Positions 36,063 through 44,700 of a stretch of 64,000 bases of DNA are shown here, one piece after another (the stretch's first letter is position 1; each line of letters opens with the position of its first letter). The position numbers and the translations under genes are program-made. This stretch comes from Devosia sp. (lineage in GTDB: Bacteria > Pseudomonadota > Alphaproteobacteria > Rhizobiales > Devosiaceae). The stretch is taken from contig NZ_JAQGJV010000010.1 in NCBI RefSeq assembly GCF_028290435.1, positions 1 to 64,000 on the forward strand. The letters are read 5' to 3'. Below the pieces are notes generated by a model, which was not told the DNA's origin, did not search any database, and saw nothing but the letters and a program-made list of their open reading frames with translations.

Positions 36063-37514
36063 TTAGAAGCCTGCATTGAAGGCACGAAGGCTTTCGTAGA
36101 GTTCCACGTATTTGCCGAAGCGATCCTGGTAGGAACTGGACTTGCTGGTGTCGGGCTCGAACTCGCGATCAAAACGGACGAGACGGCGGACAACATCGGC
36201 AAGGGGCGACGCCGCGTCCTGCGACTGGCCGGCAAGGATGGCCGCGCCGAGCGCCGCTGATTCTGGAGCGGCGCAACGGCGAAGGGGCTTGCCGAGGATA
36301 TCGGCCCGGACCTGGCACCAGAAGTCGGAAGTGGCACCGCCGCCGCCAATATTGATGATCGCCGGATTGACCGACGCCGAAGCCCTGAGCGCGTCAAAGG
36401 CCAGCCGAACGGAGAATGCCACGCCTTCGAGAACCGCTAGGGCCATTTCGGCGGCGCCTGCACTTGGATCGAGCCGGGCGAACACCCCGCGCGAGGCGCT
36501 ATCCCATAGCGGCGCGCGCTCGCCCTGCAGATGCGGCAGGAAGAATGGGACGCTGCCCTGCGCCGTGGATGCCAAGGCGGCGGTTTCGCCCGGCGTGCGG
36601 CCCAACACCTGGGCGAACCAGCCCAGGGCCGCGCCCCCGGTCTGGGTTGGCGCGGCATGCATGGTGATGCCCTCATAGGCGGGAAACAGGATGACGCCCG
36701 GCGTCGGCACGATGGTGGACGAGACGATGCCGGCGATTTCGCTGGTGCCGCTCTGATACATGGCATCGCCATTCGCCACGACGCCAACGCCGAACATGCC
36801 GCCCCAGGCATCCATGGCGCCGACCACCACCGGGGTCCCGGCGCAAGGCAGGCCCGGCTTGATGCGGCCGGCCACCGTGGTAAAGCTGGCCAACGGCGGC
36901 AGCACATCGGCAGCGCGCGACACTAATGCCAAAAGATCGGCGACATAGCCGGTCGCGTCCACTAGTCCCACCGCCGAGATCGGATCGCTCACGACGGCGC
37001 CGGTCAATTGCAGCACGCAATAATCCTTGGGCAGCAGGACGTGGGCCGTGCGCGCATAAAGGTCGGGATGAACACGCCGGACATAGGCCATGCGGGACAT
37101 GGCGTGGCTGGCATCGATCGGGATCGGGGCGCCAAACCAGGCGGTTTTCTGCGCAGCATTTGTCTGTGCCTCAAGCGCAGCGGCATCCGGCGCGGAGCGG
37201 CTGTCCTGCCAGATGATGGCGGGCAACAGCGGGGCTCCCGCGGCGTCGACGAAGACGTGGGTATTGACCTGGCTGCAGATGCCGATCGCCTGCAGGCCGC
37301 TCAGATCGTGGCTCGCGGCAAAGGTCTGCAAGGCGCCCAGCACGCCCCTCATCCAGTCATCGGGATTCTGCTCGGCGTGACCAGCCTGTGGCCGCTGGGT
37401 CGGATGAGGCAGCGCAAATCCAGCCAGGCGTGCACCCTGCTCGTCGATCAGCACGGCCTTGGTCGCGGTGGTGCCCACGTCGATGCCGATCAGGGTGATT
37501 TTTGCCACGCCCAT
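36063..37514 (-). CDS. FGGY-family carbohydrate kinase (xylulokinase-like)
   Basis: 483 aa from MGVAKITLIGIDVGTTATKAVLID; the open frame extends far upstream, but only this part has family wording. FGGY_N has the phosphate loop GIDVGTTATKAVL and ICSQVNTHVFVD. FGGY_C begins near residue 250 with VVVGAMDAWGGMFGVGV and includes NIGGGGATSDFWCQVRADILG and AAPESAALGAAILAG. It phosphorylates a pentulose or related polyol; the exact sugar is unknown. It is divergent from a ribose-type ABC importer, a common kinase-transporter layout. Confidence 0.9.
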   Translation of the reverse strand: MGVAKITLIGIDVGTTATKAVLIDEQGARLAGFALPHPTQRPQAGHAEQNPDDWMRGVLGALQTFAASHDLSGLQAIGICSQVNTHVFVDAAGAPLLPAIIWQDSRSAPDAAALEAQTNAAQKTAWFGAPIPIDASHAMSRMAYVRRVHPDLYARTAHVLLPKDYCVLQLTGAVVSDPISAVGLVDATGYVADLLALVSRAADVLPPLASFTTVAGRIKPGLPCAGTPVVVGAMDAWGGMFGVGVVANGDAMYQSGTSEIAGIVSSTIVPTPGVILFPAYEGITMHAAPTQTGGAALGWFAQVLGRTPGETAALASTAQGSVPFFLPHLQGERAPLWDSASRGVFARLDPSAGAAEMALAVLEGVAFSVRLAFDALRASASVNPAIINIGGGGATSDFWCQVRADILGKPLRRCAAPESAALGAAILAGQSQDAASPLADVVRRLVRFDREFEPDTSKSSSYQDRFGKYVELYESLRAFNAGF

Positions 37515-37622
37515 GCTCCCAAAATCTCTGGTCGTCCCCTGACCACTCCCATATGGTGCCAAGCGGAAAAAGAAAACCAGTGGCAGGCTTTGCACCGCGC
37601 CGCTCGCAGGGGACAGCACCAA

Positions 37623-38561
37623 ATGACGCTTCACAACCGGGCCATTCGCGCCCTTCTCGCTGGCACCACCTTGGCTGCCCTCGCGCTGACCGCTTCTAGC
37701 GCCATGGCGGCGTCCAAGATTGCCGTGATCACGCCCTATCTGGCGCAGCCGGGGACGCAGTTTTACGTCGAGGCCTTCCAGGCCGCGGCGAAGGGCAAGG
37801 ATTGGGACGTCAACGTCATCGACACCGCCGGCGACGTCGCCGCCGTGATCAGCCGTATCGAAGACATGGTCAACCAGAACGTCGACGCCATCGTCATCAA
37901 TGTCGATCCGACCCAGGTCACCGCCGGCCTGCAAGCCGCCAAGGATGCCGGTATTCCGGTGATCGGCATGGATGCCGGCGCCGATCCGCTGCTGGTCACC
38001 AACGTCACCTCAAACGGCTATGCCATGGCCGCCGAAACCGCGACCTATGTGGCAGACCGCATCCATGGCGCCGGCAATGTGGTGATGTTCGTGTTCGAGG
38101 CCTTCCCGCCGGTGCAGGTTCGTGGCGTGGTGGCCGATGCCGTGTTCGGCAATTTCCCCGACATCAAGATACTCGATCACGTGACTCCCGACGTTTCGGA
38201 CGGCGGCATTGCCGACTCGCGCGCCAAGATGGAAGCCATCCTCGCCGCCAATCCGGAGCCCGGCAGCATCAAGGCCGTATGGGCCGCCTGGGACCAGCCG
38301 GCGCTAGGCGCGTTGCAGGCCATCGAAGCGGCGGGGCGCCAGAATGAAGGCATCGTCATCACCGGCATCGACGCCAATCCGCAGGCCCGCGAAGCCATCG
38401 CCACCGGCGGCAATTTCGAGGCCACCGTGGCGCAGGATTTCAAGGGTATCGGCACCACCACTGCCGACGTGGTCACGCGCGTTCTGGCCGCCGAAGACAT
38501 CAAGCAGGGTTCGATCTATGTGCCGACCCAGTTGATCACCGCCTCCAACGCGGCTGAATAA
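37623..38561 (+). CDS. sugar ABC transporter substrate-binding protein (CUT2/RbsB type)
   Basis: 312 aa from MTLHNRAIRALLAGTT. A Sec signal peptide ends near AMA-ASK (about residue 27-28). The mature Peripla_BP_4 fold starts KIAVITPYLAQPGTQFYVEAF and has the usual second-lobe pattern AVWAAWDQPALGALQAIEAAG and IVITGIDANPQAREAIATGG. It captures a monosaccharide or small polyol for the ATPase and permease that follow. It is separated from the ATPase gene by 210 bp with two hairpins, which probably lets the binding protein be made in excess. Confidence 0.92.
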   Translation: MTLHNRAIRALLAGTTLAALALTASSAMAASKIAVITPYLAQPGTQFYVEAFQAAAKGKDWDVNVIDTAGDVAAVISRIEDMVNQNVDAIVINVDPTQVTAGLQAAKDAGIPVIGMDAGADPLLVTNVTSNGYAMAAETATYVADRIHGAGNVVMFVFEAFPPVQVRGVVADAVFGNFPDIKILDHVTPDVSDGGIADSRAKMEAILAANPEPGSIKAVWAAWDQPALGALQAIEAAGRQNEGIVITGIDANPQAREAIATGGNFEATVAQDFKGIGTTTADVVTRVLAAEDIKQGSIYVPTQLITASNAAE

Positions 38562-38600
38562 GGCCGGTTCGGCGCTGCTACCATCCCACACTCGGCGTCA

Positions 38601-38727
38601 CCCCGGCGAAGGCCGGGGCCCATCCCGAGATCGCTTCACACGCCGCCAGACCGCGCCGACAGCACGACCACCTTGCGGCCGCTCTCATATATCGGGATGT
38701 CATACCGGCCTTCGCCGGTATGACATC
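38601..38727 (+). repeat. two hairpins between the CUT2 binding-protein and ATPase genes
   Basis: First: CCCCGGC-GAAG-GCCGGGG (38601-38618), embedded in GTCACCCCGGCGAAGGCCGG wording typical of dispersed repeats. Second: a perfect 14 bp stem (38696-38709 and 38714-38727, GATGTCATACCGGC) with loop CTTC. Neither is followed by a long T-run, so partial termination or 3' end protection of the upstream message is more likely than full termination. Confidence 0.75.
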
Positions 38728-38771
38728 GCGTTTGGAAAGAGCCCCGCGCGTACTCGAATTTGCAAACAGCC

Positions 38772-40274
38772 ATGACCCTGCTTTCCCTCAAAGATGTGAC
38801 CAAGGCCTATGGCGGCGTGCCGGCGCTCAAGGGCGTCGATCTCTCCGTCGCGCCGGGGGAAATTCATGCACTGATGGGCGAGAACGGCGCCGGGAAATCC
38901 ACGCTGATCAAGATACTCGCGGGTGTGGTGGCGCCCGACCACGCCGATATCCAGCTCGATGGCCAGCCGGTGGAGATCGGCAGTCCGCGACAAGCCCATA
39001 GCCTCGGCTTCCGCTTCATCCACCAGGAATTCAACGTCGTCCCGGCGCTGTCGGTGGCCGAAAACATCTTCATGGGCCGCCAATATCCCAAGCGTGGCGG
39101 CCTATTCGTGGATTGGCGCAAGCTGAACCAGGCCGCGCGCGACACCCTGCAAAAGCTGGGCATTTCCCATATCGATCCAGCCCGCCCGCTGGGTAGCCTA
39201 TCGCTCGGCGATCAGATGTTGGTCCGGATTTCCAGCGCCTTCATCGGCGATGACGGTGCCCCAGCGCGGCTCTACGTGCTGGACGAGCCAACCGCCGCCC
39301 TCAGCCGTGGCGAGTCCGAACGCCTGTTCACCGTGCTGCGCGAATTGCGGGCCATCGGGGCTTCGGTGCTCTACGTGTCCCATCGGCTCGATGAGGTGAT
39401 GGCCATCTGCGACATGGCAACTGTGGTGCGCGATGGCCGCAGCATCGACACCGGCAAGATCGCGGACATTACCCATGACGACCTGGTGACCCTGATGATC
39501 GGTCGGCGCGTCGAGGAAGCCTATCCCCCGGCCATCGCCGCCCCTCGCGGCGAAACCGTGCTGGCGGCGCAAGAATTAGGCATTCGCGGCGGCCGCAACG
39601 TCTCGTTCCAGGTCCGCGCCGGCGAAGTGCTGGGCATTGCAGGCATCGCCAATGCCGGTCAGCGCAATCTGCTGCGCACGCTGTTTGGCGACCTGGCCGC
39701 CACAGGTGGCAGCATGGTGCTCGCCGGCCAGGCCTATCGCCCCCGTAGCCCGGCCGATGCCTGGCGCGCGGGCATTGGCTACATTCCGCGCGAGCGGCGC
39801 TCGGAGGGTCTAGTGCTGTCGCGGCCGATCTTCGAGAACACCACCCTGCCCCATCTCGCCGCGCAAAGCCGCTGGCGCATCTGGCTGACGCCCCGCCGCG
39901 AAAAGCGCGTGACCAGCCAACAGGGCGAACTGGTTCGCCTCAAGGCGTCCGGTCCCGGGCAGCGGGTGCGCGAACTCAGCGGCGGCAACCAGCAAAAGGT
40001 GGTGTTCGCCAAAGCCCTGCTGGGCAAGCCGCGTCTCTTGCTGCTGGACGAGCCCACTCGGGGGGTCGATGTCGGCGCCAAGTTCGATATCTATTCGATC
40101 ATCCGCGACATGGCGGCGGGCGGCATGGGCGTGGTGCTGGTGTCGTCCGACCTGCCCGAACTCATCGGCATGGCCGACCGCATCGCCGTGATGCGCGATG
40201 GCGCTATCACCGATATCGTCGCTGCGGCCGGACTCAACGAAGAACGCCTGCTCAACCTCTGCTACGGGCGCTGA
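38772..40274 (+). CDS. sugar ABC transporter ATP-binding protein (CUT2/RbsA type)
   Basis: 500 aa with two fused ATPase domains. The first has Walker A GENGAGKST and Walker B YVLDEPTAAL, with signature region LGSLSLGDQML. The second domain lacks a canonical Walker A (GIANAGQRN, as is usual in RbsA) but keeps the signature ELSGGNQQKVVFAKAL and Walker B LLLLDEPTRGVDVGA. The ATG at 38772 is preferred to a TTG at 38760. It powers the import of the sugar delivered by the upstream binding protein. Confidence 0.92.
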   Translation: MTLLSLKDVTKAYGGVPALKGVDLSVAPGEIHALMGENGAGKSTLIKILAGVVAPDHADIQLDGQPVEIGSPRQAHSLGFRFIHQEFNVVPALSVAENIFMGRQYPKRGGLFVDWRKLNQAARDTLQKLGISHIDPARPLGSLSLGDQMLVRISSAFIGDDGAPARLYVLDEPTAALSRGESERLFTVLRELRAIGASVLYVSHRLDEVMAICDMATVVRDGRSIDTGKIADITHDDLVTLMIGRRVEEAYPPAIAAPRGETVLAAQELGIRGGRNVSFQVRAGEVLGIAGIANAGQRNLLRTLFGDLAATGGSMVLAGQAYRPRSPADAWRAGIGYIPRERRSEGLVLSRPIFENTTLPHLAAQSRWRIWLTPRREKRVTSQQGELVRLKASGPGQRVRELSGGNQQKVVFAKALLGKPRLLLLDEPTRGVDVGAKFDIYSIIRDMAAGGMGVVLVSSDLPELIGMADRIAVMRDGAITDIVAAAGLNEERLLNLCYGR

Positions 40275-40285
40275 TAGGAAAACGA

Positions 40286-41248
40286 ATGCTGACGGTTTTG
40301 CGACGTTACGGCACCCTGATCGGCTTTGCCGCCATCCTGATCTTCTTCTGGATCAGCCTGCCCGACACGTTCATGACGGCCCGCAACTGGCTCAACATTT
40401 CCCAGCAGATGTCCATGCTGATCGTCGCCGCCGCCGGCATGACCATTGTCATGGTGATGGGCGATTTCGATCTCAGCATCGGCTCGATGGCAAGCCTGGC
40501 CGGCATCGTCGCGGCAATTCTCTTCAGCTTCGATTATCCGATCTGGGCCGCCGTCTCGATCGCGTTGATCGTCGGTTTGGCCGGGGGCGCGGTGAACGGG
40601 CTGCTGATCAGTTTCGTCGGCATCCTGCCCTTTGTCGCCACGCTGGCAACGCTCACCATGCTGTCCGGCGCCGCGTTCGTGGTCAGCGGCGGCAAGACAA
40701 TTTCGGGGCGCGTGATCCCCGAGGCTTTCGGCAACTTCGCCCGCGAAGGCATCTCGTTGGGCAATTGGGGTGGGGTCGCCGTCAGCCTGCCCAATCTCAC
40801 CATCGTGGCGTTGATCGTCGCCGTTCTGGTGTGGGTGCTACTGGAACAGACCACGTTTGGCCGCCGCCTTTACGCCATCGGCGGCAATAGCGAGGCGGCT
40901 CATCTGAGTGGCGTCGCCGTGCGCAAGCTCAAGCTGATCGCCTTCGCTCTAACCGGGGGAAGCGCCGCGCTGGCCGGCGTGATGTATGCCAGCCGCGTGG
41001 CATCAGCCAACCCGACCCAGGGGAGCGGGCTGATGCTCAATGCCATCGCCGCCGTGTTCCTTGGTTCTACGCTCAGCGAACACGGCGAACCGCGACTGCT
41101 TTACTCGATCGTTGGTGTGTTGGTGCTGGGCGTACTCGACAACGGCCTGACCCAGATGAGCGTCGACAGCAATGTTCGCCAAATCCTTGTGGGCGGCATC
41201 ATCATCCTTGCCGTGTCGACCAGTTCCTATACGCGGCGCCTGCGCTAG
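40286..41248 (+). CDS. sugar ABC transporter permease (CUT2/RbsC type)
   Basis: 320 aa integral membrane protein with about ten helices. The family pattern includes MIVAAAGMTIVMVMGDFDLSIGSMASLAGI-like wording early, TFGRRLYAIGGNSEAAHLSGV in the cytoplasmic coupling region and LNAIAAVFLGSTL late. It starts 11 bp after the ATPase stop, completing the importer. Its last 47 bp overlap the convergent SGNH hydrolase gene. Confidence 0.92.
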   Translation: MLTVLRRYGTLIGFAAILIFFWISLPDTFMTARNWLNISQQMSMLIVAAAGMTIVMVMGDFDLSIGSMASLAGIVAAILFSFDYPIWAAVSIALIVGLAGGAVNGLLISFVGILPFVATLATLTMLSGAAFVVSGGKTISGRVIPEAFGNFAREGISLGNWGGVAVSLPNLTIVALIVAVLVWVLLEQTTFGRRLYAIGGNSEAAHLSGVAVRKLKLIAFALTGGSAALAGVMYASRVASANPTQGSGLMLNAIAAVFLGSTLSEHGEPRLLYSIVGVLVLGVLDNGLTQMSVDSNVRQILVGGIIILAVSTSSYTRRLR

Positions 41249-41906
41249 GGACCGCGGCAGACACAAACGCCCCCGCTATGACCCAGTGACCCTCATCGTT
41301 GGGATGCGTGACATCGTCTGAGCTGAGCGCACCGTCCGGGTAGCGGGACATCGCCTCGTAGACGGGCGCGTAATGGACTGAAAATTCACTGGCCAGCGCC
41401 ATCACGATTTCAACATAGAGTTCAAACCCTGCCCTCGTTTGCCCAGCAAAACCTGGGCTGCCGATGGCGAAGCCGCGATCGGAGGGAAACGGCGGACTGC
41501 CGATGGCGATCAGATTGGGTTCGAAGCCACCCTCCAGCAGCCCGTCAAGCATGAGGGCATAGTCACGCCGAAAGCGCTCAGCATTGAGGCTCTCGGGAGC
41601 GCCGACATACCGGGCATCGTTATAGCCATAAAGGATAGCCAGCGCGTCGGCCCGATCGGGCCCGAGCAGTGCCTCGCGATAGCGGCCAATGCCGTTGTCA
41701 GGCCGGTGCAGACCGTCGGCCATCATGCCGCCTTGCAGGATCGTGCCGGAAACGGCGCGGTTGCGCACAACCTCAACATTCGTGGCGTCCGCCAGTTGCA
41801 GCGGCCAGGCCTTCTGCGGCGCCGAAGCGTTCAGGCCAACCGTTATGCTGTCTCCGAACACCGCCAGAGACTGAACTCCGGCTCCCCGCAGTGCTTCCGC
41901 AAACAT
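41202..41906 (-). CDS. SGNH/GDSL hydrolase family protein
   Basis: 234 aa. Block I is SLAVFGDSITVGL (catalytic Ser in GDS), block III is LYGYNDARYVG (GxND, with Tyr in place of the second Gly/Ser) and block V is SSDDVTHPNDEGHWVIA (DxxH, the catalytic Asp/His). No signal peptide is evident, so it is cytoplasmic. It probably removes acyl groups such as acetyl from sugars brought in by the neighbouring importers; that use is inference. It is divergent from lacI with the double operator between, so likely controlled by it. Confidence 0.85.
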   Translation of the reverse strand: MFAEALRGAGVQSLAVFGDSITVGLNASAPQKAWPLQLADATNVEVVRNRAVSGTILQGGMMADGLHRPDNGIGRYREALLGPDRADALAILYGYNDARYVGAPESLNAERFRRDYALMLDGLLEGGFEPNLIAIGSPPFPSDRGFAIGSPGFAGQTRAGFELYVEIVMALASEFSVHYAPVYEAMSRYPDGALSSDDVTHPNDEGHWVIAGAFVSAAVPSAGAAYRNWSTRQG

Positions 41907-41955
41907 CAAAATCCTACCTCCGAATCCAGCTTGACAGCCAGAGCCTCAATCCTGT

Positions 41956-41986
41956 TAATACGCATTAGCTGCTAATACGCATTAGC
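41956..41986. promoter_or_regulatory. double LacI-type operator
   Basis: TAATACGCATTAGC occurs twice as a direct repeat (41956-41969 and 41973-41986), 17 bp centre to centre. Each copy is itself near-palindromic around a central CG, as LacI-family operators are; the second extends to CTGCTAATACGCATTAGCAG with one mismatched pair. It lies 28 bp before the lacI start and about 50 bp before the divergent SGNH hydrolase gene. Autoregulation and control of both units are inferred. Confidence 0.75.
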
Positions 41987-42013
41987 AGTCAAGACCCGAT
42001 CCGGGAGACTGTT

Positions 42014-43057
42014 TTGGCCGCGACCAAACGCCTGACCCAGCGCGACATTGCCCGCCTTGCCGGCGTCAGCCAGGCAACGGTTTCGCTCGTGCTCAATGGT
42101 GCGGTCAGCGCCGAGGGCCGCATCCCCCAGGAAACCCGCGAACGGGTGAACAAGGCGATCCGCGAAACCGGCTATGTCGCCGATCCCGTCGCCCGCCGCA
42201 TGGCCAAGGGCCTCAACCGCATTCTGGGCGTCTTCACCTACGAGCCCGCCTTCCCCTCCGCCCAAGCCGACTTTTTCACGCCATTCCTGCTCGGTATCGA
42301 GGAGGCTGCTCAGGAACTCGGCTATGACCTGCTGCTGCTGACCGGTGCCGCCGCTGGCGCCCAGCGCAAAATTTTTGGCAACAATACCCGCCTGCGCCTC
42401 GCCGATGGTTGCCTCGTCCTCGGCCGGCAATTCGATCGCGATGAACTCACGCGACTGGTGGCCGGGGACTACCCGTTTGTCGCCGTCGGCCGCCGCGATG
42501 ACGCTGGTGGGCCCGTGCCCTATGTGGGTGGCGACTACGCCTCGGGCACTGCCGCCCTGGTCGACCGCGTCCGCGCCTTAGGCCATACGCGCATCGCCTA
42601 TGTCGGCCCCGCCAGCGGCGCCGAATCCACCTTTGACCGCTGGGCTGGCTTCTCCGGCGCCATTGCGGGCCTGCACCTCGTCGCGCACATGCCCGACGTT
42701 GCGCAACCCGCCAACGAAACCCTCGACGGCCTTGTCGCTAGCGGCGCCACCGCCGTGTTCTTCATCGAACTGGCCGATGCCATCCAGGTGGAGACCTTGG
42801 CCCGCCAGCGCGGCATTGCGGTGCCAGAACAGCTCTCCATCGTCGTGCTCGGCAACCACATTCGCGCCGAACAGACCGGCCGCCGCTTCACCTCGTTCTC
42901 GATCCCGCGCGAGGCCATGGCCCGCGCCGCCACGCAAATGCTGGTGCGCCGTGTCGAGCACGATGAACCCATCCAGCAGATCCTGCTGCCTTGCGAACCG
43001 CTCGAGGGCGACACCCTCGGCCCTGCCCCTTTGACCAAGCCTAAGACCGGACCATGA
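42014..43057 (+). CDS. LacI-family transcriptional regulator
   Basis: 347 aa from a TTG start. The N-terminal helix-turn-helix TQRDIARLAGVSQATVSLVLNG and hinge (VADPVARRMAKGL) are classic LacI. The ligand domain begins ILGVFTYEPAFPSAQADFFTPFLLGIEEAAQELGYDLLLLT and resembles a periplasmic sugar-binding fold. The stop overlaps the following FAD oxidoreductase start by 4 bp (ATGA), so regulator and catabolic genes are one operon. Its likely operator is the doubled site just upstream. Confidence 0.92.
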   Translation: MAATKRLTQRDIARLAGVSQATVSLVLNGAVSAEGRIPQETRERVNKAIRETGYVADPVARRMAKGLNRILGVFTYEPAFPSAQADFFTPFLLGIEEAAQELGYDLLLLTGAAAGAQRKIFGNNTRLRLADGCLVLGRQFDRDELTRLVAGDYPFVAVGRRDDAGGPVPYVGGDYASGTAALVDRVRALGHTRIAYVGPASGAESTFDRWAGFSGAIAGLHLVAHMPDVAQPANETLDGLVASGATAVFFIELADAIQVETLARQRGIAVPEQLSIVVLGNHIRAEQTGRRFTSFSIPREAMARAATQMLVRRVEHDEPIQQILLPCEPLEGDTLGPAPLTKPKTGP

Positions 43058-44670
43058 CCATAAAAGAACTCAGCGCAGATATTCTCGTCGTCGGTGGCGG
43101 CCTCGGCGGCGTCGCCGCAGCCCTTGGCGCCCTGCGCAACGGCCGCAGCGTCATCATGAGCGAGGAATTCGACTGGCTCGGCGGCCAGCTCACCAGCCAG
43201 GCCGTACCGCCCGATGAGCACTCCTGGGTCGAGCAGTTCGGCGTCACCCGCTCCTATCGCCAACTCCGCAATGGCATCCGCCAATATTACCGCGACCATT
43301 ATCCGCTGACCGCCGCCAGCCGCGCCTGGGGCGATCTCAATCCGGGCGCCGGCTTTGTCAGCCGCCTCTGCGCCGAGCCGCGCGTCGGCGTCGCCGTCAT
43401 CAACGCCATGCTGATGCCCTATATCGGCGGCGGCAAGCTGCGCCTGCTCCAGCCTTACCGCCCTGTCGCGGCCGACGTGGCCGGCGACACCGTCCGCTCG
43501 ATCACCCTGCGCCATCGCGACACCGGCGCCGAAGTCACCGTCTCCGCGCCCTACATCATCGACGCCACCGAACTCGGCGACCTGCTGCCGATGACCGGCA
43601 CCGAATATGTCACCGGCTTCGAAAGCCGCCACGATACCGGCGAGCCCAGCGCGCCCGACGTGGCACAGCCCGATAACGTCCAGGCTGTCTCGGTGTGCTT
43701 TGCCATCGATCACGTCGATGGTGACCAGACCATCGACAAGCCGGCCAACTATGATTTCTGGCGCAAGTATCAGCCCAGCTTCTGGGGCGGTCCGTTGCTC
43801 GGCTTCAAGGCGCCGCATCCGCGTACGCTCGAAATCACCGAGCGCTCCTTCACGCCCAATCCCAATGACGATCCGCTGCTGGTCGATGCCGACCAACGTC
43901 GTAATCCCGGCGACGGTAATCTGTGGACTTTCCGCCGCATCGCAGCGCAGCGCAATTTCGTGCCCGGCGCCTATGGCTCGGACATCTGCCTCGTGAACTG
44001 GCCGATGATCGACTACATGGAAGCCTCGATCATCGACGTTTCCGAGGACGAAAAGGCCCGCCACCTCAAGGCCGCCGCCGACCTGTCCTATTCGGTGTTC
44101 TACTGGCTGCAGACCGAGGCCCCCCGCGTGGATGGCGGCCAGGGTTTCCGCGGCCTGCGCCTGCGTGGTGATGTCACCGGCACCGATCATGGCCTGGCCA
44201 TGGCGCCCTATATCCGCGAAAGCCGCCGCATCAAGGCGATAACGACCATCGTCGAGCAGGATGTGTCGATGGCCATCCACGGCAATGCGCTGTCCAAACA
44301 GTATCGCGACAGCATCGGCGTCGGCATGTATCGCATCGACCTGCATCCCTCGACCGGCGGCGACAACTATGTCGACGTGGAGTCCGCCCCGTTCGAAATT
44401 CCGCTCGGCGCGCTCTTGCCGCAGCGGGTGAAAAACCTGCTGCCGGCCGGCAAGAACATCGGCACCACCCACATCACCAATGGCTGCTACCGGCTGCATC
44501 CGGTGGAGTGGAATGTCGGCGAAGTCGCCGGCCTGCTCGCCGCGCATTGTCTCAATAATGGGCTCACACCGCATCAGGTGCAGGAAAACGACGCCCAACT
44601 TTCCGACTTCCAGACCCGGCTGCATGGCGAGGGGATCGAAATCCGCTGGCCGGACGTGCGCGGCTATTAA
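43054..44670 (+). CDS. FAD-dependent oxidoreductase (FAD_oxidored family)
   Basis: 538 aa. The N-terminal dinucleotide-binding motif is DILVVGGGLGGVAAALGALRNG (about 9-30), then WLGGQLTSQAVPPDEH and a second FAD-contact region YIIDATELGDLLP. The late part has LLPAGKNIGTTHITNGCYRLHPVEWNVGEVAG, typical of the PF12831 family found in glycan-use loci. No signal peptide is seen, so it is cytoplasmic. It probably oxidises or dehydrates a sugar brought in by the CUT1 importer encoded downstream. The chemistry is not established for this family, so the substrate is open. Confidence 0.85.
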   Translation: MTIKELSADILVVGGGLGGVAAALGALRNGRSVIMSEEFDWLGGQLTSQAVPPDEHSWVEQFGVTRSYRQLRNGIRQYYRDHYPLTAASRAWGDLNPGAGFVSRLCAEPRVGVAVINAMLMPYIGGGKLRLLQPYRPVAADVAGDTVRSITLRHRDTGAEVTVSAPYIIDATELGDLLPMTGTEYVTGFESRHDTGEPSAPDVAQPDNVQAVSVCFAIDHVDGDQTIDKPANYDFWRKYQPSFWGGPLLGFKAPHPRTLEITERSFTPNPNDDPLLVDADQRRNPGDGNLWTFRRIAAQRNFVPGAYGSDICLVNWPMIDYMEASIIDVSEDEKARHLKAAADLSYSVFYWLQTEAPRVDGGQGFRGLRLRGDVTGTDHGLAMAPYIRESRRIKAITTIVEQDVSMAIHGNALSKQYRDSIGVGMYRIDLHPSTGGDNYVDVESAPFEIPLGALLPQRVKNLLPAGKNIGTTHITNGCYRLHPVEWNVGEVAGLLAAHCLNNGLTPHQVQENDAQLSDFQTRLHGEGIEIRWPDVRGY

Positions 44671-44700
44671 TCGACCAAGAAAAGACAACAGGAGGAATAA

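Noticed and set aside
37547-37556. CCATATGG palindrome between the FGGY kinase and the CUT2 binding-protein gene as an operator
   Set aside because: Only 8 bp long, common by chance, with no second copy or matching regulator nearby.
42598-44688. 696-codon open frame on the minus strand
   Set aside because: It lies opposite the lacI and FAD oxidoreductase genes, whose products match families along their length. The antisense frame is an effect of high third-position GC and shows no family wording.
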